35,648 bases of DNA from an uncultured Eubacteriales bacterium. Its GTDB lineage: Bacteria > Bacillota > Clostridia > Oscillospirales > Oscillospiraceae. The position numbers and the translations under genes were made by a program. Below are positions 15,579-23,332 of this stretch, piece after piece. The stretch lies in assembly GCA_902465435.1 (NCBI GenBank), contig CABQNH010000019.1:1-35648 (forward strand), read 5' to 3'. How positions within the stretch are numbered: the first letter of the stretch is position 1; every line of letters starts with the position of its first letter. Below the pieces are notes generated by a model. It saw only the letters and a program-made list of their open reading frames with translations. It did no database searches and was not told the origin of the DNA.

Positions 15579-16498
15579 GGAGGAATACCATTTTGAACAT
15601 CACCAAGGCGGCGCGGCTCGCGACGGCCGGAACGCCGACCGCGCAGCAGCTTGCGCTGGTCAACCGCTATGCAAAATCGGCGCTGACGCAGGACGAAGTC
15701 TATGTTTTTTCCCTGCGGCTGTGCGATGACCGCGTGGATCGCGACTTTGAGCGATTCTCCCCGGAGACGATCGAGAAGATGGCGCCGATGTTTTTGGGGA
15801 AGACGGGAATTGCGGACCACGAATGGTCGGCGGGAAAGCAGCTTGCGCGTATTTTTGACACGCGGGTCGCACGGGACGACGAGGGCTGCTATCTGGAAGC
15901 GTGGGCTTACATGCTGCGCAATGAGAAGAATGCGCCTGTGATTGAAGAGATCGAGGCCGGTATCCGAAAGGAGGTCTCGGTTGGCTGCGCGATGGGCCGC
16001 GCGACCTGCTCGATCTGCGGCGGGAGCTACGGCGTCTGCGCGCACCGGAAGGGAACGCGTTATGACGGCGAGACCTGCGTCAAAATCCTTTCCGATCCGA
16101 CGGACTGCTATGAGTTTTCCTTCGTCGCCGTGCCCGCACAGCCTGCGGCAGGCGTTTTGAAGGCATGGAAGGGAGGAAGGAACGTGACATTACAGGAGCT
16201 GGTACAGAAAAGCGGAAACGGCGCGGCGCAGACAGCGCTGGGCGAGCTGGAGCGTCTGGCGGCGCTCGGCAGGCAGTACCGCGCCGGGATGGAGCAGGAT
16301 GTAGTTCGACTCGGCCTGAGCATCGATTTCGGCGCTTCAGAGGAAAGTCTCAAGCACCTTGCGGCGCGGCTGCACGACGCGGAGCTGGACACGCTGCGCA
16401 AGGAGCTGCAGGCAAAGGCGGACACGCTTTACCCGCCGATCCCGCAGATGACGCAGGCCGCCTGCGCGGGCGGTATGGAAAATGAATTTATGATTTGA
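15575..16498 (+). CDS. phage prohead protease-like protein
   Basis: A 307-residue protein between portal and capsid genes, the usual place for the maturation protease. The N-terminal half has a protease-like pattern with His82 in ADHEW, Ser135 in RKEVSVG and a later FSFVAVPAQPAAG stretch. A Cys-rich insert CSICGGSYGVCAHRKG at about 145-160 may bind metal. The C-terminal third (about 200-307) is helical and charged, a possible built-in scaffold. It would trim capsid and scaffold during head maturation. The ATG start overlaps the portal stop. Family is inferred from position and motif pattern. Confidence 0.75.
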   Translation: MRRNTILNITKAARLATAGTPTAQQLALVNRYAKSALTQDEVYVFSLRLCDDRVDRDFERFSPETIEKMAPMFLGKTGIADHEWSAGKQLARIFDTRVARDDEGCYLEAWAYMLRNEKNAPVIEEIEAGIRKEVSVGCAMGRATCSICGGSYGVCAHRKGTRYDGETCVKILSDPTDCYEFSFVAVPAQPAAGVLKAWKGGRNVTLQELVQKSGNGAAQTALGELERLAALGRQYRAGMEQDVVRLGLSIDFGASEESLKHLAARLHDAELDTLRKELQAKADTLYPPIPQMTQAACAGGMENEFMI

Positions 16499-16514
16499 TT
16501 TGGGAGGAAAAAAC

Positions 16515-16850
16515 ATGAAAATCTCTTTTGAGGGCATTGGAGAAAACTGCATCACCCTGCGCCGCAGCGGCGAAATGAAGGTGGGCGATCTTTGCAGCAT
16601 CAACGGCAACGGCGAGGCCTGCAAGGCGAGCGCCGCGTTCTGCGGCGTGGTGCGCGGCGTGGAGACAGACACGGTCTGCGTGCAGATCAGCGGCTACGCG
16701 GAAGCGGTCTGCGACGACGTCACGAAGGTCGCCTACGGCTACGGCGCACTGAGCATCGGCACGAGCGGCGTTGCGGCGGCGGAGAGCGGCAAGCAGGTTC
16801 TCGTCGTATATAAAAACGCGGCGACAAAGGTCGTCGGCTTCTTTCTTTAA
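16515..16850 (+). CDS. capsid decoration/stabilisation protein candidate
   Basis: A 111-residue, beta-rich, Gly/Ala/Val-rich protein (GDLCSINGNGEACKASAAF, VCVQISGYAEAVCDDV) lying between protease and major capsid genes, the standard position of head decoration proteins such as those of the DUF2190 or gpD groups. The ATG at 16515 follows GGGAGG by a good distance. No catalytic motif is seen. It would sit on the capsid surface and stiffen it after expansion. The assignment rests mainly on location and composition. Confidence 0.55.
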   Translation: MKISFEGIGENCITLRRSGEMKVGDLCSINGNGEACKASAAFCGVVRGVETDTVCVQISGYAEAVCDDVTKVAYGYGALSIGTSGVAAAESGKQVLVVYKNAATKVVGFFL

Positions 16851-16872
16851 TTTCAATTAGGAGGAAAACAAA

Positions 16873-17892
16873 ATGGCATTTGACAACATTCGGCTGGAAA
16901 AGGGTATGTACCGCGAGGGCGGAAAGTCGTTTACGCAGGTTCTGGAGGCGCTTGACCCCAGCGAGGCCTACAAAGGCACGGCGATGGAGGGAACGGATGC
17001 ATTTCAGCGGCAGCTCAAGCGCTTCGGCATCCGCGTTAAGGGCGCTGGCTCCGACCCTGTGGAGAAGTTTTTCAGCACGATGGACTCCGCCGTACTGTTC
17101 CCGGAATACGTTGCGCGCACGGTGCGTGCGGGAATGGACGAGCAGGATGTGCTTTCTGCAATCGTAGCGACCACAACGAAGATCGACTCGCTGGATTACC
17201 GCTCCGTCTATACCGACATGGACAACGACGACAAGATGCTTGCGCACGTTGCACAGGGCGCGCAGATCCCGGCGACGAGCATCAAGAGCAAGGAGAATCT
17301 GGTGCATTTGAACAAGCGCGGCAGAATGCTTGTGGCCTCCTACGAGGCACTGCGCTTTCAGAAGCTGGACCTTTTCTCGGTCGTGCTGCGTCAGATCGGC
17401 GCTTACATCCGCAAAATGCACACGGAGGACGCCATCGGCGTTCTGACGGCCGGTGACGGCAACAACAATCCGGCGGAGGCCTTCTCGCTCGATACGAGCG
17501 CAATCCCCGGTGAGACGCTGGATTACGACGCGCTGCTGCGCTTCTGGTCGCAATTCCGCGATTTTGAGCTGAACACGATGCTCTGCGACGCGGAAACGAC
17601 CTGCAGACTGCTGCAGATCAAGGAATTCCAGAATCCGCAGGCCGGACTGAACTTCCAGGGCACCGGAAAGCTCTCCACGCCGATCGGTGCGCAGCTGCTG
17701 CGCGTGGAGCAGACGCCGGTGGACACCATCATCGGTCTTGACCGCCGCTGCGCGCTGGAAATGGTCTGCGCGGGCGACGTGCTGGTTGAATATGACAAGC
17801 TGATCGACCGGCAGCTGGAGCGTGCCGCGATTTCCAGCATTGCGGGCTTCTGCAAGATCTATGACGGCGCAGTCAAGCTCCTGAACGTTTGA
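16873..17892 (+). CDS. phage major capsid protein
   Basis: A 339-residue protein with AGGAGG just upstream, placed as the capsid gene. It has a short N-arm, a VEKFFSTMDSAVLFPEYVARTVRAG segment, central helical SLDYRSVYTDMDNDDKM, and a C-terminal domain with TPIGAQLLRVEQTP and DRRCALEMVCAGDVLVEYDKL, the pattern of HK97-fold capsid proteins from Firmicute siphophages and myophages. It would assemble the icosahedral shell. No long N-terminal scaffold domain is visible, so scaffolding may come from the protease gene product. Only one capsid-type gene is present. Confidence 0.85.
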   Translation: MAFDNIRLEKGMYREGGKSFTQVLEALDPSEAYKGTAMEGTDAFQRQLKRFGIRVKGAGSDPVEKFFSTMDSAVLFPEYVARTVRAGMDEQDVLSAIVATTTKIDSLDYRSVYTDMDNDDKMLAHVAQGAQIPATSIKSKENLVHLNKRGRMLVASYEALRFQKLDLFSVVLRQIGAYIRKMHTEDAIGVLTAGDGNNNPAEAFSLDTSAIPGETLDYDALLRFWSQFRDFELNTMLCDAETTCRLLQIKEFQNPQAGLNFQGTGKLSTPIGAQLLRVEQTPVDTIIGLDRRCALEMVCAGDVLVEYDKLIDRQLERAAISSIAGFCKIYDGAVKLLNV

Positions 17893-17893
17893 T

Positions 17894-18226
17894 ATGGACG
17901 AGCAGATCCTGAAAATCGCACAGACGCTGTGCGGTCTGGATCCGGCACCGGAGGCGCTGCGCGCTTTCTGCCGCGCTGCGGAGGAAACGCTGCACAGCCG
18001 CCTCCGCGGCGACGCAGCGTGCTGCGAGGACAGCCTTCTGTGCGCGGCGGCAATGCTTGCGGCAGGCAGCTATCTATCCGCCGCATCGGCCGGTCTGGGA
18101 AGCTTTACGGCGGGAACGCTCAGCGTTTCGCGCTCCGGTACGGACGCGGCAGGCCTCATTCGGCAGGCGGAGGAAATTCTAAAGCCGTATCTGAAGGATC
18201 GCGGCTTTGCATTTCTGGGAGTGTAA
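17894..18226 (+). CDS. head-tail connector (gp6/DNA packaging type)
   Basis: A 110-residue, largely helical protein (MDEQILKIAQTLCGL, then paired helices with CEDSLLCAAAMLAAGSYL and a C-terminal RQAEEILKPYL). Size and place right after the capsid gene match the connector that lies below the portal. It begins one base after the capsid stop codon and has no good ribosome site of its own, so it is probably translated by reinitiation. Assignment is by position and helical pattern. Confidence 0.6.
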   Translation: MDEQILKIAQTLCGLDPAPEALRAFCRAAEETLHSRLRGDAACCEDSLLCAAAMLAAGSYLSAASAGLGSFTAGTLSVSRSGTDAAGLIRQAEEILKPYLKDRGFAFLGV

Positions 18227-18229
18227 GCA

Positions 18230-18562
18230 ATGAAAAAAATCATAGACAGAATTCTGCGGGATTACGGCACGCAGCTTTTCCTCGTGCAGGGGGAGAGCAA
18301 AACGCCGGTGCGGGCATTTTTACAGCTTGTAACCTCAAAGAGCTGGCAAAATATGCAGCACATCTATCAGACGCAGGGGAGGATCCCGCGCGGACAGTAT
18401 CTTTATCTCGGTCCGGCGGAAACGGATATTTTGCAGGCGGATTATCTGGAGCTGGGCGGCAGGCGCTATGAGGTGCGCCGGGCGGACACCATCCTGATGG
18501 GCGATCAGCCGCTCTACGTTTGGGGTCTTTGCGTGGAGGGAGGCACATCGTGGATCAGTTGA
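18230..18562 (+). CDS. head closure/adaptor protein
   Basis: A 110-residue beta-rich protein with a motif pattern typical of head-tail stopper/adaptor proteins: a short helix at the start, then QGRIPRGQYLYLGP and YLELGGRRYEVRRAD, as in the phage minor capsid/head completion family where 'G..Y...R..D' ends the domain. It would seal the portal and join the tail. It overlaps the next gene by 13 bases. Confidence 0.6.
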   Translation: MKKIIDRILRDYGTQLFLVQGESKTPVRAFLQLVTSKSWQNMQHIYQTQGRIPRGQYLYLGPAETDILQADYLELGGRRYEVRRADTILMGDQPLYVWGLCVEGGTSWIS

Positions 18563-19020
18563 CAACGCTTTTGTACAGAGCCATGAAGGAGGAGGGACTG
18601 ACCGCGATAGAGGCCTTCCCGGCGCGTACCTTTCCGCGCGCGAAAACGCCGTTTATTACGGTGCAGACCGCTGCGGCGCAGACGCAGGAGGCAGGGCTTT
18701 ACCGCTACCTGGGGATGCTGGACGGGCGGGAGCTGTACGGCAGACGGCTGCTTGCAACGCTGCAGTGCGACATTTACAGCCCGACAAGCGCGGGCGGAAG
18801 CGCCTGCATGCAGGCTGCACAGCAGCTTGCGGCGCTTTTCCTGCGCGGGGTCGAGGGACTGGATATTGTGCGCTTTACCATTGGCGGCTGTGCCTATGAC
18901 CCGGACGCGGACTGCTTTACCTGCCGTGTCTGCGCCGAGGTCCGCGCCTATGCCTACGCCACAGCCAACGCGGACGGTACGGCATTTGAAAAATTTACTC
19001 TGAAAGGTGAGATCTTATGA
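18550..19020 (+). CDS. tail terminator-like protein
   Basis: A 156-residue protein starting at a GTG with GGAGGGAGG six bases upstream; other starts lack such a site. The arrangement of an N-terminal helix (DQLTTLLYRAMKEEG), a middle YGRRLLATLQCDIYSP strand and a C-terminal DPDADCFTCRVCAEVRAYAY strand fits the tail-terminator/completion fold. Its place before the sheath gene agrees. It would cap the growing tube at the head-proximal end. It overlaps the sheath gene by ATGA. Confidence 0.6.
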   Translation: MDQLTTLLYRAMKEEGLTAIEAFPARTFPRAKTPFITVQTAAAQTQEAGLYRYLGMLDGRELYGRRLLATLQCDIYSPTSAGGSACMQAAQQLAALFLRGVEGLDIVRFTIGGCAYDPDADCFTCRVCAEVRAYAYATANADGTAFEKFTLKGEIL

Positions 19021-20054
19021 GCGTGATCTATCATGAACGTCCGGGCGTCTACTCGGACTATGACTGCTCGCGCGTTTCGGTGACGGAGGCAAACCGAAAA
19101 ACGGTAGGCATCGTCGCGCAGGCGGAGCTTGCGGCAGGCGTTTACACGGTACGCGACGCGGCGGGTGCAAAAACGCTGCTCGGCGAGGAAAGCGCCCTGT
19201 ACCGTCTGACGCTGCTTTGCCTCCGGAACGGGGCGCAGACGGTTCTGGCCTGCCCGGCGGGAACGGACTACGCCGCGGCGATTGCGCGCGTGCTGACGGA
19301 GAAGCAGGCGGCATACCTCGTTGTGGACAGCGAGGACGAGACGGTGCAGAAAGCGCTGGCGCAGGCGCTCTGCAATGCGGCAAGACAAAACAACGAGTGC
19401 ATCGGCCTGGTTACGCTGACGCAGTCCGACCCGGATGCGCTGCTTGCCCGCGCAAAGGCAATCAACTGCGAGCGGGTGGCGCTGCTTGCACCGGGCACTA
19501 CGCAGGGCAGGGAGGAAACGGCACAGCCCGCGGACGCGGCGGCCTGCTTTGCAGGGCAGCTTGCGGCGCAGTCCGACCCTGCAATGCCGCTGCACAGCAT
19601 GACGCTTTTGGGACTTTCCGGCGTGCTCGGACGCTACGAGGAGGACACGATCGATCGCCTGATCCGCGGCGGCGTCTGCGTTTTGGAGGCGCAGGGCGGC
19701 GCGGTCTGCCTCCTGCGAGGCGTCACCACCCGCACACAGACGGAGGGAGAGGAGGACGCGACGTTCCGCGAGCTGAACACCACGCTGGTTGCCGACGAAG
19801 TGATCCCCGCCATCCGCCGCGCGCTGCGGCTGCAGTTTTCGCGCGCGAAAAACAATTATACGACGCGCAACGCGATCCGTAATCAGGTGATCCTGGAGCT
19901 GGAGAGCCGCGTCGAGCGCGAAATCATCGGAGGCTACGGCGAGGTATCGGCGGAGGCGAGCACGATCGACCCCACGGTCTGCGAGGTCGAGTTCGGCTTT
20001 TCGGCACTGAGCGGTCTTTCGCGCATCTACCTCACGGCGCATGTGAGCGTATAA
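19017..20054 (+). CDS. contractile tail sheath protein
   Basis: A 345-residue protein beginning YHERPGVYSDYDCS, the sheath-type opening in which a 'RPGVY' motif starts the first strand. The C-terminal part has DEVIPAIRRALRLQF, NNYTTRNAIRNQVILELESR and a final strand SRIYLTAHVSV, the conserved sheath C-terminal domain. It makes the particle a contractile, myovirus-like device. The length is short but within the range of Firmicute sheaths such as XkdK. The gene overlaps its predecessor and is followed by AGGAG for the tube gene. Confidence 0.9.
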   Translation: MSVIYHERPGVYSDYDCSRVSVTEANRKTVGIVAQAELAAGVYTVRDAAGAKTLLGEESALYRLTLLCLRNGAQTVLACPAGTDYAAAIARVLTEKQAAYLVVDSEDETVQKALAQALCNAARQNNECIGLVTLTQSDPDALLARAKAINCERVALLAPGTTQGREETAQPADAAACFAGQLAAQSDPAMPLHSMTLLGLSGVLGRYEEDTIDRLIRGGVCVLEAQGGAVCLLRGVTTRTQTEGEEDATFRELNTTLVADEVIPAIRRALRLQFSRAKNNYTTRNAIRNQVILELESRVEREIIGGYGEVSAEASTIDPTVCEVEFGFSALSGLSRIYLTAHVSV

Positions 20055-20070
20055 ATTAGGAGACATGACG

Positions 20071-20460
20071 ATGAACACAATGAAAATTCCAACCTCCAGC
20101 GACATTTATCTGGAGGTCAACGGCACGAAGGTTGCGGTCGTACAGAGCTACCGCGTCCGAACAAACCGCCGCAGCCGCAAGGTAGAGGCCTTCGGCCAAT
20201 CCGAGCCGGTTGCGACGATTCGCGGACAGAGCACCTATGAGCTGGAGCTGTCCCGCCTGTATGCGACGGACGAGGCCATTCGGGACGGAATCTCTTTCTA
20301 TGAGCTGGAGGACTTTTCTCTGGTCATCTGCAAGCCGGATCGCAACGTGATCTACTACGGCTGCCAGTGGGACACGCTGGAGGAGAGCGCCGAGGTTGGC
20401 GGAATGGTGCTGGAAAGGGTCACGGTGCTCGCCGCACGCCGCGTGGAAACGGTTTTCTGA
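20071..20460 (+). CDS. tail tube protein
   Basis: A 129-residue beta-rich protein (SSDIYLEVNGTKVAVVQSY, FGQSEPVATIRGQSTYELEL, DGISFYELEDFSLVI) of the XkdM/gp19-like tube type, adjacent to the sheath as expected. I chose the ATG at 20071 because AGGAG ends eight bases before it; the in-frame ATG at 20065 is too close. The protein forms the inner tube that the sheath drives outward. Confidence 0.85.
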   Translation: MNTMKIPTSSDIYLEVNGTKVAVVQSYRVRTNRRSRKVEAFGQSEPVATIRGQSTYELELSRLYATDEAIRDGISFYELEDFSLVICKPDRNVIYYGCQWDTLEESAEVGGMVLERVTVLAARRVETVF

Positions 20461-20461
20461 T

Positions 20462-20767
20462 ATGCGCAGACGAAGATTCAAGCTGTGCAGAATCAGCGCA
20501 TGGGAGCTGCTCCAGGCGCGCCTTTCGGCGCGTCTGGAGGCTGACGAAGCAACGCAGGGGCTGGTTTTTAACGCGGAAGTGGTCGCACGGGCGGCGCGGC
20601 GTTTTGGACGTCCGGCCTTTCACTCGGCGCAGGAGGTCCTGCGCGCGCTGCCGGAGGAGGAAATCTACCGCCTGACCGCGCAATATTTTGCACAGAACGA
20701 GCCTGCGGAGGAGTGCGGAACGAACCAAAGCTTTGACCGCAGGCGCTTTGAGGAGCTACGATCATGA
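20462..20767 (+). CDS. tail assembly chaperone candidate
   Basis: A 101-residue, highly basic helical protein (MRRRRFKLCRISAWELLQA) directly after the tube gene, where XkdN-type chaperones lie. The start overlaps the tube stop region without its own ribosome site. In usual phages this gene guides the tape measure protein; here the following slot holds only a small protein. No clear slippery frameshift sequence is seen at its end; instead the next gene starts by ATGA overlap. Confidence 0.5.
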   Translation: MRRRRFKLCRISAWELLQARLSARLEADEATQGLVFNAEVVARAARRFGRPAFHSAQEVLRALPEEEIYRLTAQYFAQNEPAEECGTNQSFDRRRFEELRS

Positions 20768-21159
20768 GCCGGTCGATGGACGCGATCCTGAAAAGGCACG
20801 AGACGCTTGCGCAGCGGCTGCTTCAGGCGGGCGCAGGGCGCGGGGAAATCGGACAGGCTGCGGCGGAGCGGGAGACCTGGCGGCAGCTGCAGGCGGCGCT
20901 TTCCGAGCAGGCACATTTGCCGCTGCGGCGGCAGGCGCAAGGAGCCTCTGCAAATTCGAAGGGACAGGACGGGGCGGCTGCTGCACAGAAGTATTCGGCG
21001 GAGGAAACCCAAGCGCCGATGCGAATTCCCTTTCCCGCAGAGAATGGCGAACCCTTCTGGGCGGAGACGGCAGTTCCCGATGCCAGCGCCCGGAACGGCG
21101 GCCTGACGGCGGAAGCACTCTCGCGCCTGTTTGCGCGGGAGGCGCGGCGATATGACTAA
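20764..21159 (+). CDS. 131-residue protein in the tape-measure position
   Basis: I do not recognise this protein. It is predicted helical at about 1-45 (MDAILKRHETLAQRLLQ and a Gln/Ala/Glu-rich stretch) and at 110-131, with a disordered Ala/Ser/Gln-rich middle and no membrane segment. It lies exactly where PBSX-type clusters place xkdO, the tape measure gene of well over 1000 codons, between the chaperone and the LysM-type baseplate gene. It may be a very short ruler, a tail initiator or a relic. Its frame is open and overlaps the upstream gene by ATGA, so it appears maintained. Confidence 0.65.
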   Translation: MSRSMDAILKRHETLAQRLLQAGAGRGEIGQAAAERETWRQLQAALSEQAHLPLRRQAQGASANSKGQDGAAAAQKYSAEETQAPMRIPFPAENGEPFWAETAVPDASARNGGLTAEALSRLFAREARRYD

Positions 21160-21174
21160 GGAGGAACATGCAAG

Positions 21175-21699
21175 ATGCTTTCGGCAATGCAATTTCGCGA
21201 TTTTATCTGGCCAAACAACCCCCATTCCTATTCCATCCGCTATACGCGGAAAACGGCGGCACTGAAATACCCGGGAGGAACCTATTGCCTGCAGAATCTC
21301 GGAAGAAGCTATCGCATCATGGAGGGCGAGGGGGAGTTCTTTGGAAAGGACGCCTATCAAACCTTCGGCAGGCTGGCAAATGAATTCTACGGCAGCGGCT
21401 GCGGTCTGCTGCGTCACCCTGTCTGGCAGGCTGCGCAGGCGCTTTTCGTTTCGCTGGAGCTGACGCAGAAGCCGATGGACGACTATGTCGCCTACCGCTT
21501 TGTGTTCTATGAACTGCCCGGAGCGGTGCAGGATGCGCAGGCCGCGCGGACGGAGGAAATGGCTGCGCTGCTGCCCGGGCAGACGCTATGGTCCTTCTGC
21601 AGCGCGCGCGGATTGAGTATGGAGGCGCTGTTGCGGGTCAATCCGGAGCTGTCCAACCCCAGCGAGGTGGAGGAGGGAAGGACGGTGAGGCTGCCATGA
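21175..21699 (+). CDS. LysM baseplate/tail protein, XkdP-like
   Basis: A 174-residue protein. The first 120 residues (FRDFIWPNNPHSYSI, CLQNLGRSYRIMEGEGEFFG) match the N-terminal domain of XkdP-type tail proteins. The C-terminal 45 residues form a LysM unit (LLPGQTLWSFCSARGLSMEALLRVNPEL), which can bind peptidoglycan-like sugars or act as a structural hub joining tube and baseplate. The ATG at 21175 is ten bases after GGAGG. It overlaps the next gene by ATGA. Confidence 0.8.
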   Translation: MLSAMQFRDFIWPNNPHSYSIRYTRKTAALKYPGGTYCLQNLGRSYRIMEGEGEFFGKDAYQTFGRLANEFYGSGCGLLRHPVWQAAQALFVSLELTQKPMDDYVAYRFVFYELPGAVQDAQAARTEEMAALLPGQTLWSFCSARGLSMEALLRVNPELSNPSEVEEGRTVRLP

Positions 21700-22616
21700 C
21701 AGCGGAGGTCACGCTTTGGAGCGGGGAGGTCGTGCAGCTGCCGGAGCTGCTTGCCTGGGATGTTTCCCGTACCGACGGAAGTTTGTGCGACAGCTTCACG
21801 GTCTGCGTGCCCATGCCGTTTTCCCAAAGCGCACGGCTTGCGGAGGCGACGCGCCTTACGCTGCGAAGCAATGGGGGAACCGTCTTTACCGGCGTTGTGG
21901 ATGAGATCCAAACGCAATGGTCGGACGACGGATTTTTTGCGGAGATCGCGGGGCGGGGCATGGGTGCGCTGCTGATCGACAATGAGGTGACGGCAGCGCG
22001 CTTTGAAAAGGCGACGCTTTCCGAGCTGCTCAGGCGCTATGCCGCGCCCTTCGGCATCCGGGCGGACGCGGAGGAGTTTCCAAGCTTGGACGGCTTCTCC
22101 ATTACCACGGGCGACAGCTGCATGCAGGTTTTAAAGGGCTACTGCCGCCATGTGGGCGCGCAAAAGCCTCGTTTTCTGGCGGACGGCACGCTGTATCTTC
22201 GGCGATTCCGCACGCAGTCTGCACCGCCGATTCAGGAGCGGGAGGTGCTGGAGGCACAGTGGGGGCTTTGCTGTTGCGAGGTGCTTTCCAGCGTGATTAC
22301 GGTCAGCGGAAGGGGCATACAGCAGGAGACGGAAAATGCGGCGTTTCAGGCGCAGTGCGGGCGCCGCAGACGCGTGCGGAGCGACAGCGGCGGCCTTTCC
22401 GCGACAAGCCGCACGGCGCAGGAGATGATCGAGGAATCCGAGGAGGAGCGCGATACGCTGATCCTGAAGCTGGCGGGAGAGCGTGCATACGAGCCGGGCT
22501 GCGGCGTTTGGGTAGAGCTGCCCACGCTTGGCGTTCGGGCGACCTACGGCATACGGCAGGTACGCCGACGCGGCTCGGAGAAGGGCATAACAACGCAGCT
22601 TACGCTATACCGCTGA
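21696..22616 (+). CDS. XkdQ/late-control-D baseplate hub protein
   Basis: A 306-residue protein with the hub fold pattern: an early VTLWSGEVVQLPELL domain, a repeated VVDEIQTQWSDDGFFAEI strand pair typical of gp27/gpD-like hubs, a central ADEFPSLDG-like section and a long C-terminal TSRTAQEMIEESEEERDTL helix-strand segment ending in RQVRRRGSEKGITTQLTLYR. It would sit at the tip of the tube and hold the spike. The start at 21696 overlaps the LysM gene by ATGA. Confidence 0.8.
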   Translation: MTAEVTLWSGEVVQLPELLAWDVSRTDGSLCDSFTVCVPMPFSQSARLAEATRLTLRSNGGTVFTGVVDEIQTQWSDDGFFAEIAGRGMGALLIDNEVTAARFEKATLSELLRRYAAPFGIRADAEEFPSLDGFSITTGDSCMQVLKGYCRHVGAQKPRFLADGTLYLRRFRTQSAPPIQEREVLEAQWGLCCCEVLSSVITVSGRGIQQETENAAFQAQCGRRRRVRSDSGGLSATSRTAQEMIEESEEERDTLILKLAGERAYEPGCGVWVELPTLGVRATYGIRQVRRRGSEKGITTQLTLYR

Positions 22617-22635
22617 GAGGAGAAAGGAAAACGCG

Positions 22636-22998
22636 ATGTGGATTGCAAAGCAAATGGCGCAGCGGCGCCGCGAACAGGAGACGGGCGCATTTGGCACCGT
22701 GACGGCACTGGGGACACAGCTTGCCGCCGTGACGGATACGGAGCGGCGGGGGCTGCGGCTGATTGCGCCGGGCGGCATTGCCTGGGCACCGCGCACGGCG
22801 CAGACGGTGCTGCTTTTTCAGGGGACGGAGGACTGCGTGCTCGGACAGGAGGTTTCCTGCGAGCAGACGCTTTTGCCGGGGGAGCTTTGCCTATACAGCG
22901 ACGGCGCCTCCGTCACGCTGAAGAATAACGGGGAGATTCATGTGCTGGGCACGATATTTGTTAATGGCAGGAGGATCGGCGAGAATGACGGAGAATAA
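22636..22998 (+). CDS. baseplate spike-type protein (gpV/gp45-like)
   Basis: A 120-residue protein. The first half forms a small beta-barrel (FGTVTALGTQLAAVTD) and the end carries SDGASVTLKNNGEIHVLGTIFVNG, the repetitive beta-helix pattern of puncturing spikes where a short 'G.I.V.G.I.VNG' ladder closes the tip. It would be the membrane-piercing tip of the contractile machine. An XkdR/DUF2577-type baseplate protein is an alternative. The ATG at 22636 has a G-rich ribosome site. It overlaps the next gene by 14 bases. Confidence 0.6.
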   Translation: MWIAKQMAQRRREQETGAFGTVTALGTQLAAVTDTERRGLRLIAPGGIAWAPRTAQTVLLFQGTEDCVLGQEVSCEQTLLPGELCLYSDGASVTLKNNGEIHVLGTIFVNGRRIGENDGE

Positions 22999-23332
22999 GC
23001 TCGTTTCGGGCGACTATGTGCCGGATGAGTGCGGCGGCGTCATAGTGCTGGAGGGCGCAGAGGCGCTTTTGCAGCGGGCGCTGTTCTGTATGCAGACGCG
23101 GCGCGGGAGCTTTCCGTTCTTGCCGGAGCTGGGAAGCAGGCTATATCTTTTGGGTAAGGAAAAGCCGTCGGCGCTCAAAAGTACGGCGACGGCCTATATA
23201 CAGGAGGCGCTGGAGGAACTGCCGCTCACGGTACGGAAGGTAACGGTGACGCGCGGCGCAGAAAATATGCTGGCCGTCACGGTACTGCTGCAGGTCGGCG
23301 GAGAGACGGCGGAATTGGAGGTTACGGTGTGA
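22985..23332 (+). CDS. gp25/XkdS-like baseplate wedge protein
   Basis: A 115-residue protein with the gp25/gpW-type pattern: LEGAEALLQRALFCMQTRRGSFPFLPELGSRL, where a 'R.G.....GS.L' motif ends the first unit, followed by YIQEALEELPLTVRKVTV and a final strand ladder. Members initiate sheath assembly at the baseplate. The start at 22985 lies inside the preceding gene. The gene ends by overlapping the GTG of the next. Confidence 0.75.
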   Translation: MTENKLVSGDYVPDECGGVIVLEGAEALLQRALFCMQTRRGSFPFLPELGSRLYLLGKEKPSALKSTATAYIQEALEELPLTVRKVTVTRGAENMLAVTVLLQVGGETAELEVTV

